Source: Diploptera punctata
Lineage: Eukaryota; Arthropoda; Insecta; Blattodea; Blaberidae
Reading direction: 5' to 3'
Assembly (NCBI GenBank): GCA_030220185.1
Contig: JASPKZ010010273.1
Location: 1,776,501 to 1,840,500, forward strand
Length of the DNA stretch: 64,000 nucleotides
The position numbers and the translations under genes were made by a program. Under the pieces are notes generated by a model. That model ran no database searches, had not been told where the DNA came from, and saw nothing but the letters and a program-made list of their open reading frames with translations. Positions 53,265 to 63,722 of the stretch are shown piece by piece. Each line of letters opens with the position of its first letter. The first letter of the stretch is position 1.

Positions 53265-53815
53265 TCCAAAGAGTTGCGTTTTTCAAGTTTTCCACTACAA
53301 CGGGCGATTTTTAAGGGTCTAGGAGTTGGGTATCACAACTCTATTATAGCCTACGTTCATCCCGGGAATCTCCTGAACATTTTGCAAAAAGCCTCATCAC
53401 AATTGGATCAAAGGTATGGCCGCGCATAAAGTACAAACAAGCAAACATTCATTTTTATATATTAGAAGATTAGGCCTATATTATGCTATTTTTATTGAAC
53501 GATTCTCTTTATCACCCAAGTCGTGCTGTAAATCTACTGCTTCAGTTTCCTTTAGAATCCACACACATAGTTTTTTACATCCTGAATATTCCATCAACCT
53601 CAACTGGGCTTGAACCCACGAAACTCGAAACCACAGACGATAATGGTAACCACTGGTCCACCGAGTTTATAAAAAGACAAAAAACGTTAACTGTTATACG
53701 TTGCGTTTTTTTTTTTTTTCACGTTTTCCACTACAACGGGCGATTTTTAAGGGTGTAGGAGTTGGGTATCACAACTCTCTTATAGCCTAACGTTCATCCC
53801 GGGATACTCGTAAAG
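53265..53815 (+). repeat. Two ~105-bp direct repeats flanking a SINE head
   Basis: CAAGTTTTCCACTACAACGG, then GATTTTTAAGGGTCTAGGAG and TTGGGTATCACAACTCT, at 53275-53375. The same words occur at 53717-53815 with few changes. Between them at 53555-53675 is a minus-strand tRNA-like head (GGTTCAAGCCCAGTTGAGGT). Confidence 0.75.
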
Positions 53816-54090
53816 TATAACTTAGAAATGTATTTAATACTAACTGCTTAATTCTTTAAATTCTTCTTCAACAAGCATATTGTTGTTTAGAAATAATTAT
53901 TAGATGTATATAAAAACAGAGTTCTTTCGAATTGATAATAATTTATATAGATAACCATTTATATTTTCAGGAAATCGTCCATTTTTCACATTTTATCGCT
54001 CTACACGTTGGAGGGTAAGAATTATTTCTTCTGAATGTAGTTTCCAAACTTAAGCTTTTGGTATTATTTTATTATCGGCACAGTTTTAAA

Positions 54091-54092
<2 letters not shown>
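53816..54092. other. Unassigned
   Basis: Nothing recognisable. Confidence 0.4.
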
Positions 54093-54125
<33 letters not shown>

Positions 54126-54141
54126 TAATAATAATAATAAT

Positions 54142-54202
<61 letters not shown>

Positions 54203-54286
54203 TAATATAATAATAATAATAATAATAATATAATAATAATAATATAATAATAATAATATAATAATAATAATAATAATAATAATAAA
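54093..54286. repeat. (TAA)n microsatellite, interrupted
   Basis: TAA units with several TATAA phase breaks. All ORFs here are low-complexity. Confidence 0.97.
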
Positions 54287-54639
54287 TGCATTCAAACTGC
54301 AGATTTAAGGTCATAATGTATTTTCTTCCACTCAAATTGTGAAAAATATAAGAAAAATTACATCTCATCACATTGAATAAATAGGCTAATTATAAGTAAA
54401 TATTTAGAAAAATTCAATTTAAATTGAAATAAATGAAACAAATATTTTAGAGAACGAAAGAAAGGAACGATCGATTAATATACTGTGAGACTAATTAAAA
54501 AAATAAAATAAACTATTAATGTCCGGTAATCCTAACGTCTTGTGGTAATGAATTCCAGGATGGATAGGGTATAAGAATTATGGCTGGAGGATAGGAGATG
54601 TTAAAGAGGATACCTAGTTGTTCTTACTTTTAATTTATA
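54287..54639. other. Unassigned
   Basis: Nothing recognisable. Confidence 0.4.
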
Positions 54640-54862
54640 TGATTTTCATCATGTTTATTTCCAAAATCACTCCTCGGAGGAAGACGCATTGGATATGAAT
54701 TCACTGTCTATCCATCTCTTAGCTGGTCGTCCTCCTGTTCTTCTCCCGTCCATTGGTCTATCTTCTTTAGCTCTTTTTGCAAGTCGGTTCTCTTCCATTC
54801 TTTCTGTATGACCTTTCCAATATTTTAGTCTATCTATAATAAATTTGGTTATGTCAACCTAG
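54640..54862 (-). pseudogene. LINE-F C-terminal fragment
   Basis: Minus: KYWKGHTERMEENRLAKRAK, then RPMDGRRTGGRPAKRWIDSE and FISNASSSEE. HTERM and GRPAKRW are the usual C-terminal LINE landmarks. Confidence 0.72.
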
Positions 54863-55188
54863 TTGAAGAAGAAGAATAATTTTTAATATCAAATTAAGAG
54901 TAAGCATTTTTCTGCAATTATGGAGATGGAGCCAGCATAGTTCGTGGAAGGATGAAGAAATATGGTCACATGCATGAATATTGAATATATTTCTGATACA
55001 CATATTAAGAAAACATCGAACTTTATGGCTAAGTCCATAGCTAAGATCTGTCTGTAAGGTATCTCAGTAAAATACGGCATCACGAGAGTTTGCACTAGAA
55101 TTTGGACGATTAAAAAAACTATTTAAGGAATGCTTTATTGGGGGAAACATATTTTTTTTTGGCATTTTATTTATTTATTTCTATTAAT
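54863..55188. other. Unassigned
   Basis: Nothing recognisable. Confidence 0.4.
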
Positions 55189-55189
55189 G

Positions 55190-55800
55190 GGAAGTGGCTA
55201 AATTCAAATACCTAGGAACAATAATCACACACAGGAATGAGATGCGCAAAGAAATTAAACATAGGCTCAATTCTGGAAATGTGTGCTATTATGTATTACA
55301 GAGACTCTTGACGTCCCAACTCCTTTTAAAAAATATTAAACTGAAAATATATAAAACTATTATTCTACCAGTTATATTATATGTATGCGAAACATGGACT
55401 CTTCCTTTAAGGGAGCAAAGGAGATTACGAGTACTTGAGAATGAAGTTCTTAGGAAAAATTTTGGACAAAAGAGAGATGAACATACAGGTGAATGGAGAA
55501 GACTACATAACGGTGAACTACATGGTCTTTATAGGAAGCCAGATATAATAAATACAGTTAATTCTCGTAGACTGCGATGGTCAGGACATGTGGCACGAAT
55601 GGGGAATGAAAGACGTGCATAGAAGCTTCTTGTAAGAAAACCAGAGGGAAAGCGCCTAGTTGGTAGACCAAGAATGAGGTGGGAGAATAATATTAACTAT
55701 GATTTGAGGGAAGTAGATTATATAGGGGATGACTGGAAAACATTGGCTCAGGATAGGGATGTATGGAGAGCTTATGTCCGCGCGGCCATGAACCGCGGGC
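55190..55800 (+). pseudogene. LINE-G 3' tail, best-preserved reading frame
   Basis: 142 open codons: AKFKYLGTIITHRNEMRKEI, KHRLNSGNVCYYVLQRLLTS, VCETWTLPLREQRRLRVLEN, NFGQKRDEHTGEWRRLHNGE, SRRLRWSGHVARMGNERRA, then one stop and RPRMRWENNINYDLREVDYI, DRDVWRAYVRAAMN. The frame runs to 55796. Use this copy as the in-window reference for LINE-G. These landmarks fit the region after the RT catalytic domain. Confidence 0.9.
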
Positions 55801-56499
55801 TTTGTTTACAGCTAATAATAAAGATGTATAAAAAAGTTCACATTTTTATTAAAAAATGTCGGGTAATTTGCGCTAATTCAAACATGAACATAAATTCGTA
55901 ATTTATTAGTTTAAAAAAATATACTAATATTTAGAGCAGCAGAAACTAGAAGCAACGCTCGTGTGGGTACCTAAGCACTAGTATGAATTCAAACTCCGTC
56001 CAGGTTATTTCATTTATTCCAAATTCTAGAAAGCATTATTGATATTCCCTGAAAGTAACTTACCAATTGGTTAAAATTCTATTGCATCCTTGGATTTGAA
56101 GCTACTGAAAATAAGTACAAGTTAAAAAATGATATATATATTACACAACCATATGTATCTTTATAAAATAATTATCTCAAGCAATGTGGAATATATTTTT
56201 TTAAAGAATGAAACAAGTTTAATGAATGGATCATGTTTGAGGCAGGTACGTATAAGCTGAAGGCGATTACAGGCGGATGTTGCTGATATCGTCACACGTC
56301 CGTCAAGATATTTGTTGCACAACGCTTCAAAATGTCTTCCTTGTTCTACAGATAACATGGGCTCTACTTAGTATGAATGAAATTGCCTCGTTCACATGTT
56401 GCCTTTATCTCATATTTGTTTTGAAGTGTTAACAAAACTTTGACAGAGCCGATCAGTAGCACTACGTATCTTTAAAGGCATGATGAGACGAATTATTTT
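55801..56499. other. Unassigned, with one coding-like minus ORF
   Basis: Minus ORF 56161-56358 reads MLSVEQGRHFEALCNKYLDG and SATSACNRLQLIRTCLKHDP. Its composition is protein-like and its first half is GC-richer than its surroundings, but I recognise no family. It might be an exon or transposon remnant. Confidence 0.3.
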
Positions 56500-57109
56500 G
56501 ACTATTTAACTCATGCCACTCATGCCAATCACGTTTCAATTAATTTTGTTTTACAACCAATGACAGTCGTGTTTCACCTCGCTCTTTATCGATTTCTCTT
56601 TATCAGCTCCTGCTGCTTTTGTGATAACGAAACCTCCTCCTTTTTAATGTTCTGAACAGGTTAAAGCATTATTTTTCTCCAACAAACACATTGAATATAG
56701 CAAATAATGAAAAGATTCCTTGATTTTACTGAGTTGTTTACTAAAAAATAAATGAATAACCCGTAATGTTGATTATGATATATAGTTTGATATATTTCAT
56801 TATTTCTCCACTTACAATATTGCGATCTTATTTGGCAATAAATAATATGATCAAGCAGCAGTGAATGAACATAACCTCACATTTCTGATTTGTTTTCAAA
56901 CATCGCCGTTTACATTAAATATATACATATTTTAAAATAACTATAGTTAAACAATGATTTGTGAGCAAACAGCTTAATTTTATTTGTTAAATAGTCCTAA
57001 CAAATGCCACTCTTGATTTCCAAATTCTCTAGATAAATTCACTCCTCACTTCGTGAGTCGTAAATTTATGGATAATTTGGAAATCACTCGTGGCATTACT
57101 TATGATAAT
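56500..57109 (+). mobile_element. H element copy 4
   Basis: GACTATTTAACTCATGCC start, with a short internal deletion. It has CTCGCTCTTTATCGATTTCT and the 3' hairpin (ACTCCTCACTTCGTGAGTCG), ending GGCATTACTTATGATAAT. Confidence 0.78.
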
Positions 57110-57784
57110 TGAAATTACTTCTTATTCTTCCATTTTTCTATTTATTCCTCGTTTTATACGTACTTCTACTTCTTCTTCCTCTTCAACTCCTCATTTCCTC
57201 CTTATTCTTTTTAAAAAGATGAACAATTTTTCTAATGAAATTAAAATGTCACCAGTGCCAATTTTTCAGTTGAAGTGGTAGGTTACTCTGCCTATATTTA
57301 TTTAAATAATTTATGTTATCTATTACGTATTATTAATTTTGATACTTATTGATAAAATCAATTAAACCAGTTCTGCAATAGTAACCTCAACCCCACCCAT
57401 TATGGATATGAAGAATGATCAGTACTCGATATAGAAATATATTGTTATTTTGTTTCTTAAAAAAATTAAATCGGGGACAGGTTAGGTGTCTAGAGGAATT
57501 TACAGTATCGGTATCCAACAGAATAGTCACTTCTGTTTCGAATGTTTGTTGTCATAGAAACGTTACACAAAACACAGTTCTTCTGCTAAACTTGTGAAGT
57601 ATAATTGTTGCATATGAGCGAACTTCACCTATAGGTCTACTTTCACAGAGTCTACCACTTGATGTCACATAAGTTAGGATGAAACCGTTCAGTGTGCAAT
57701 GTTAGAGGCTTCTCCAGCATTACGTCGAAAGTTTCTCTTGTATTTTTTTTATTCTGAAAGGATCGTTTATTTGTTTATTCTTTT
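57110..57784. other. Unassigned
   Basis: Nothing recognisable. ORFs at 57090-57281 and 57415-57597 lack motifs. Confidence 0.38.
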
Positions 57785-57900
57785 AACTCGTCCACCTCTG
57801 TGATCTAATAGTGACTATATTGCCTCATTCGCAGAGGGTCCTGATTAAATCCCCCATCGGTTCAAGTTCCCTGTTTTTTTCTTTATCTGTAAGGCAATTA
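57785..57900 (+). mobile_element. Diverged SINE head
   Basis: GTCCACCTCTGTGATCTAAT, TTGCCTCATTCGCAGAGGGT and CCTGTTTTTTTCTTTATCTG follow the order of SINE-A head words (CCACCGCTGTGGTCTCG, TGCCTTGTCACGCAGCGGG, CTGGGTGAGG). Heavily mutated. Confidence 0.45.
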
Positions 57901-58534
57901 CTAGGATTTTCATCTGACTACCATAATCTCCTAATTCATGTTTGTCTTATTTAGTATGAATGGTGTGTATTATATAAGTTCGTGTTATCTCGGAAGTTCC
58001 CTTATTGAGGTACTAAGGACAGGAATTTAATGTTTTTGCATATTGTTTCCCAGATCTTAAGTCTACAGTATATGCTTATGCATCATCAATACACATCACC
58101 ACTATTTGAATTTGTTAAACATTGTTTTGAGTTACATAACTCCATATTTTCTGCACTTGAAACATATTTTAATTATGTTCCTCTTTTTCGATGATAATTA
58201 TTCTACCAAACATATTTTTTTGTAAAGAAAATAAACGCAGAAAAAACATTTATTACATACAAGCAATTACAGGAGGCGGTTAAATATGTTAACGTTAAAA
58301 TTATTATTACTGTAAAGTGTATTAGAAAAGGAAAGTTTAGATTACAGTTTGGAGATTTAAATTTCACCATTTTTTTCTCATAGTTTTGATTAAATTGGAA
58401 ATGAGTATCTCCCTAAATGAGTTATCAGTTCAAACCATTGCCTCCACTGAGACAACATAACAATTACGACGGTACATATCATCACCCACACATTCATACT
58501 ATACAAGTAGATTAAGATGGCCAGAATGATTTTC
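57901..58534. other. Unassigned
   Basis: Nothing recognisable. Confidence 0.4.
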
Positions 58535-58688
58535 GATACTTTTTAGCCTTAAAGTTTGCTGACATTTGTCTTACAGGTGACGATAACTTTCGAAAAAATC
58601 GTACTGGAAACTTCTCCCTTCCAGGGATCGAATCAAGGGCACGCTGCGTACGAGGCAATGACGCCACCCTGAGACCACTGCAGTGGAC
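58535..58688 (-). mobile_element. SINE-A, old fragment
   Basis: TAAAGTTTGCTGACATTTGT, CTTACAGGTGACGATAAC, a GGGATCGAATCAAGGGCACG box B region and GAGACCACTGCAGTGGAC are SINE-A on minus. The 3' half is missing. Confidence 0.75.
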
Positions 58689-59315
58689 AAAAATAACTTT
58701 AAGGATATAAAATCTATGAGTTAAAAATGGAAGCGTACAAAGAGCGGAAAATAATTAGAAGTTTTGTTTTGTTAATCTGAGTGAGCAATTCATTAGGTTG
58801 GGAAACATGTAGGGATGGTAAACAATAAATAACACTGAGTGAAAACCACTCCCATGCGAGATGATGTCTTTACCCACCTACACATACACATGCAATTCAA
58901 TGTCAAATTGAGCCGAACGAATCAAACAAACGTAAGTTGACGCCCCATACACATTCAGGGCAGTCATGCTCTCCATGCTAAATTGTGCTATGTGAGACAC
59001 TAATAATTTAATTACATGCACAGCAGGCTCTGACTAGACTGTTCAGGGAATGTACAGCTATTTTCCTTTCCCTTAACACAAACGCTTTGTTATCAAGCGA
59101 GTTTGATTAGGCGGTAGGGTTGAGACTCGTATCCTAGAGATTCTGAGCTCAACTTCGGTGCCTATTAACTTGATCGAGTTTTTTTTTTCAATCGTAGAGA
59201 GGAAATAATGGGACTGAATCATATTTCCAGGAGCCATATCATCATATTCAGCGTTCATAGTAACACCTGCTCTAAACATCCTGGAGCTTCATATGTTAAA
59301 GTGTACATAAAACAA
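58689..59315. other. Unassigned
   Basis: Nothing recognisable. Confidence 0.4.
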
Positions 59316-59348
59316 ACTAACTCACTGGCACTATCGAAACCCTTTGAC

Positions 59349-60521
59349 CAAAGCCGTCCAAACTACGGCCCGCGGGCCACATCCGGCCCGCAATGGCTTT
59401 TCGTATGGCCCGCGTAAGCACGGAAATGAACAAATTAATTTTATATTTTAAATTTAGATTTTAAAATGTAACATCTAGTTTGGACATCCCTGTGTGAAAT
59501 TCAGCTCTCTGTAATGTGAGATTGAGGTGTCACCGCTTCTCGACAAAGTAGTAGAGATGATTTATTCCTTATTTACCGTTTTCTCCCCCACTTTAAACTT
59601 TGAACATTACTTGTTTCGTTTGTTGTATTGTCAATTAAACAGTAGCATGTGCACGTAATAGTTGTAAAAATAGTGTTAAAGTGAGAAAATGCTTTCAAAA
59701 ATATGCAAAGTTGATTCCAAGTGTTGGAAGCTTAACGAATCCTGGACCAGCAAGTTCTTGTCGACATGGCAAAGTATTTGAATGACTTGAACATAATTTT
59801 ACAAGGTAAAGACACATTAATCAACCAAGTTTACTGTGCAATAACAGCTTTCTAATTGAAACTGAAGCTATTGAAAAGGCACGTGTCTGTGAAAAACTGC
59901 GTACATTTTCCAAGTGTAAATGCTCTGCAAAATGAATATCCTGAATTATGTTTCAGAAGTGATTATTTTGTGGAAGTTATTGAAAGAATTGAAGAGTTTT
60001 CTAATAGATTTGTTATTTCAATAAAATGGAACCAGACATTTCTTTGTTTTGGTCTCCATTTTCCTTCGATGTTAACAAAGCACCAGCAATGTTGCAATTT
60101 GAACTAATAGATTTGCAGTGTAATGACGCAATGAAAGGAGTTTTTGGTCCTACAGATATCATTAAGTTTTCTACAAGTTACTACCTGAATAATATTTAGG
60201 GTTAAAGGAACACGCCCGACATTTAATCTGCATGTTTTCCTCAACATACTTGTGTGAACAAACATTTTCTAAAATGAAAATTCAAAAATCACGATTGAGG
60301 TCAAGCTTGAGTGACGAACATCTCCAAGACGTCTTATTTATCAGTACTACTCAGCAGACACCTGACATCGATCGTTTGTTATTTTTAAAAAGCCAGCTCC
60401 ACTCTTCTCATTAGGTAAGTATAGGCCTATTCACTTTTGTACCAATTTTTTTTACAATTTTAATTGAGGCATGGTGTCACAAATGTTTTAACATTCTTCT
60501 GTATGATCATGTAATTTTATT

Positions 60522-60602
<81 letters not shown>

Positions 60603-60705
60603 GCAGCAGTAGCAACAATAATAGTAACGATATTAATGTTCCGGCCCGCGATCAATTGCACAATCAGTTATTGGCCCGGCCCATTAAAAAGTTTGGGCGG
60701 CCCTG
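59349..60705 (+). mobile_element. hAT element, internally deleted, 8-bp TSD
   Basis: Left end CAAAGCCGTCCAAACT and inverted right end CAGGGCCGCCCAAACT match at 13 of 16 positions. Both are followed by GC-rich GGGCC words (GGCCCGCGGGCC left, GGGCCGGGCC right). CCTTTGAC (59341-59348) and CCTTAGAC (60706-60713) are a 7/8 target duplication. 8-bp targets and CAGGG ends fit the hAT superfamily. At 1,357 bp it is shorter than autonomous hAT elements. An (AGT)n(AAT)n tract lies at 60526-60602. Confidence 0.88.
59856..60414 (+). pseudogene. hAT transposase C-terminal remnants
   Basis: 59856-60107 gives KNCVHFPSVNALQNEYPELC and SDYFVEVIERIEEFSNRF. In another frame it gives FSFDVNKAPAMLQFELIDLQ and CNDAMKGVFGPTDI. 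60232-60414 gives MFSSTYLCEQTFSKMKIQKS and RLRSSLSDEHLQDVLFIST. The STYLCEQTFSKMK...R..LSDEHL block is the hAT dimerisation region of the GTF2IRD2/ZBED5-like group. The BED finger and catalytic front part are missing, and stops and shifts are present. Confidence 0.83.
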
Positions 60706-60903
60706 CCTTAGACCATTGTCGTAGCGAACTTAAAGTTTCATATATCCCTAACCTGAGTATAATCATTTTCTGTATTGATTCCTGTTTGGTTTTGTTTACT
60801 ACTGCTGCAGACATCTCCAAAGATTCTGCATCTCTCTGCGAACTCCTCAATTGTCGGCTGCAGACTGGCTGGACATTGGAAACGGTCTCCCTAGGACACG
60901 CAG

Positions 60904-60948
60904 AATTCCTCAAGATGTCTACCGCAATAGTAGATAAAACGTCGAGTT
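60904..60948 (+). ncRNA. Hammerhead-like motif 1, PLE-4
   Basis: Stem I AAUUC/GAGUU (60904-60908 with 60944-60948, one G-U pair), core CUCAAGA (G5 changed), extra U, stem II GUCUAC/GUAGAU with a 7-nt loop CGCAAUA, AAAA in place of GAAA, CGUC. The helices are good but two core bases are lost, so it is probably inactive. Confidence 0.5.
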
Positions 60949-61233
60949 TCAAAAAAACCGGACCATAACCATTTAGCCCAGAAGACTATCCAAACAGTAA
61001 TCAAGATACCGGTCGTGAAAGTCTACAATTTTACATAAACAACCTCTACGGGATGGATGTATTTATTTCTATTAGAAGACTAGAAAATTAAGAAAGAAGA
61101 AAAGACGCCTTCTGGGCAACTTAAGTTTTATTCTACGGTGTAGATATACGAAACGATCCCTCAAATAGGGAGACCGTTTCCAACATTCAGCCAGTCTGCA
61201 GCCGACAGTTGAGGAGTCATAGAGAGCATGCAG

Positions 61234-61280
61234 AATCTCCTGAAGATGACTGCCGCAGTAGTAACCGAAACGTCGAGTTT
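61234..61280 (+). ncRNA. Predicted hammerhead ribozyme 2, PLE-4
   Basis: Stem I CUC/GAG (61237-61239 with 61275-61277, plus AA/UU beyond a mismatch), core CUGAAGA 61240-61246, extra U, stem II ACUGC/GUAGU with loop CGCA, GAAA 61267-61270, CGUC with cleavage after 61274. All core bases are present. Stem II has an unpaired stretch (AACC) at its base, which weakens the fold. Confidence 0.6.
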
Positions 61281-61798
61281 CAAAGAAACCGGACCACGGC
61301 CATTTAGTCCGAAAGACGAACTAAACAGGAATCAAGACACCGGCCGTGAAAGCCTACAATTTTACATGTTCTGTATTATTCAACTCCCTCATATTATGTT
61401 GGTTAATATTGTGTTTCTAATTCATTCTTAGCCTAATTCTGGGCGCTTTCCTTCTGGTTTTCTTACAATAAGTTTTTGGGCCCCTCTTTCATTCCCATTG
61501 GTGTCACATGTCTTGCCCATCGCAGTCTCTGGACTTAACAGCTCTTACTACATCTAGTATACCATGAAGATTATGAACTTTATTATTACATAGTAATCTT
61601 CTTTCACCTGTGTGTTAGCCTCTCTTTTAGTTAAAAAGTTTGTCTAATGTAAACAATTTATTCTCAAATACTCGTAGGCCTAATGATTTTTCCTCTCTTT
61701 AACTGTCTTCAATAATGCAGAAATAATAGCAAGTAATTTGTTATTGTAAGTATTGTGATAACTTATAACGAAGGTCATCCGTTTTCCTGACTATTTAA

Positions 61799-62538
61799 CT
61801 CATGCACCAAATGGGACTCAATGGCCAATCACGTTTCAATGATTTCTGTTTTACAACCAATCACAGTCGTGTTTCACGAAATATTTATCAGTGTTATAAT
61901 TACCATATTAAAGAAAGCTCCTCCTTTTTAATATTCTGAACAGGTCTGACCATTATTTTGCAGTGATTGAGCCGTGAGAAATACGGCTACCAGATTGTAT
62001 ATATAGTGCATGAATGTCAACACATGCCGCATGCGGGAGTTAATATAAAACATTTGTAGCAAATGATTATACCACCAAAAAAATAAACCACTGTTTGCAC
62101 TTTCTTAAATGTATTTTTTCCCAGGTAACAATCCAGAAAAATATAATTGTCATATTTACATCATACATCAGAAATGAATTAATATACAGTTTGATGTGTT
62201 TCATTTTTTCTCCGCTAGAGAGCATTCTTACAATATTGCGTTCCTTTGGCAATAAATAGTATGATCTAGTTGCAGTGATAAACAAAAGAAGCAGATGAAG
62301 CGTACCTATCGCTTCTCATTTGTTTTCAAACATCGCCGTTTACATTAAATATATAAATATTTTAAAATAACTAGTTAAATAATGATTTGTGAGTAAACAG
62401 CTTAATTTTATTCGTTAAATAGTCCTAACAAATGCCACTCTTGATTTCCAAATTATTTAGATAAATTCACTCCTCACTTCGTGAGTCGTGAAATTATCGA
62501 TAATTTGGAAATCACTCGTGGCATTACTTATGATAGTC
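61799..62538 (+). mobile_element. H element copy 5
   Basis: GACTATTTAACTCATGC start and GGCATTACTTATGATAGTC end; the last bases read inverted are GACTATCATAAGTAATGCC. This is the best evidence for short terminal inverted repeats in H. The 3' hairpin is intact. Confidence 0.8.
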
Positions 62539-62796
62539 CTTCGATGTGCAACCAGGCAAATTGTATTTTTGGAAGAAGTTTGATAATAATGAGAGAGTAA
62601 GTGAAATTTCGGTAACACATTTGAAAAGGGATTCAGATAACTATTGAAAAAAAAAGTTTGCCGATATATAAATATTAATAAGGAGCGCCTTATTTTGAAT
62701 AGTCCCATATTTTTTTCAAATATGAAAAAATGACTGTTTTATGGTTTCAGTAGCAGATACCTGTGAAATGAAATATTTTACAATTTGTTACTAGCC
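62539..62796. other. Unassigned
   Basis: Nothing recognisable. Confidence 0.4.
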
Positions 62797-62805
62797 ATTA
62801 ATAAT

Positions 62806-63136
62806 CCATCCATAGTAATTCTGCCCGAGGGCAGGTCTTTCACTGCAATCATGCTATGCTTTGCAGCTTTACTAGGGAATTGTAGGTGTGGTAGTTTCCC
62901 GTTGCTTTCCACACCGGTGAAGGATGATGATGATAAGTATGATGATGGTAATGATAAGGATGATGATGATGTTGGCCATGTGATTTCGGGGACCGTTTGG
63001 GCCTTAAGGTTTTCCTGATATTTGCCTTACAGGTGAGGAAAAACCTCACTCAGAAAAACTGTCCCGACCGGGGATCGAACCCGGGCCCGCTGCGTGACAA
63101 GGCAGCACGCTACCTCGAGACCACAGCGGTGGACCT
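62806..63136 (-). mobile_element. SINE-A
   Basis: Full length on minus, with box B GGTTCGATCCCCGG. ATTAATAAT flanks it (62797-62805, 63137-63145). The body is of the CAGTTTTTCTGAGTGAGG subtype. Confidence 0.92.
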
Positions 63137-63145
63137 ATTAATAAT

Positions 63146-63670
63146 GATGCATCCCATGTTTTCAAAAATCAATAGGCTTTGCAACAACCGAGATATGTTT
63201 TCCCTCTTTTCCTTGTTCAAACAATGGATAATAAAACTTCCAGAAATCAAATTACGTGTGTGTGTTTTAATGCCACCCATTGCACTTTACGTGGTTCGGG
63301 TTCCGCGCTGGGCGGATAGACGACGTTAACGTGCGTCTATTTTCAATTTACGCACCACTTCGGCAGACAACTTACGTAGATGTTGTATTCTTGTATTGTG
63401 TACATAGAGGAGTGTAGAATGAATGTAGGGCCTATATGTATATTTGTGTAGTGTAAAGTGTGTTGTTGAAGCATGATGATGAAGAGAAGGGAGAAGGTGA
63501 AACCCGGTGCCGGCACGCAGTCTATTCCTATCGAAAACCACCAAAAGGGCCGCCAGGCTTAACCTCCCCATCCAACTGACAAATAGTTTGTTATAGATAG
63601 AATCAACCTAATTATGAGGTAAATTTAATAATTGATCATTAAAATCAACTTACAGTGAAATATGTACTTT
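63146..63670. other. Unassigned, possibly another interspersed repeat
   Basis: 63340-63590 holds a GATGATGAAGAGAAGGGAG run and a GGTGCCGGCACGCAGTCTAT word that look SINE-like on minus, but there is no second copy in the window to confirm it. Confidence 0.3.
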
Positions 63671-63682
63671 ATAATAATAATA

Positions 63683-63720
<38 letters not shown>

Positions 63721-63722
63721 TA
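63671..63722. repeat. (TAA)n microsatellite
   Basis: TAA units with one break. Confidence 0.95.

Larger units (their letters stand above)
60777..61368. mobile_element. PLE-4: short retrozyme-like element with hammerheads
   Basis: TTCTGTATT flanks it (60768-60776, 61369-61377). Inside: an inverted arm (about 60795-60890) that is the reverse complement of about 61160-61265; a direct copy (about 60893-61040); and a second direct copy (about 61229-61368). These direct copies share GTGAAAGTCTACAATTTTAC, resembling GTGAAAGCCTGCATT of PLE-1. No protein is encoded. The layout is a compact Penelope-style tandem plus inverted arrangement. Confidence 0.75.
59317..61700 (-). pseudogene. LINE-G 3' tail split by hAT and PLE-4
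   Basis: Three collinear pieces on plus: 59317-59348 (AACTCACTGGCACTATCGAA), 60706-60776 (TTTCATATATCCCTAACCTG) and 61369-61690 (CTTTCATTCCCATTGGTGTC, CATGTCTTGCCCATCGCAGT, TTTATTCTCAAATACTCGTA). Together they match the end of LINE-G on minus. Both gaps are filled by transposons with target duplications. Confidence 0.82.
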
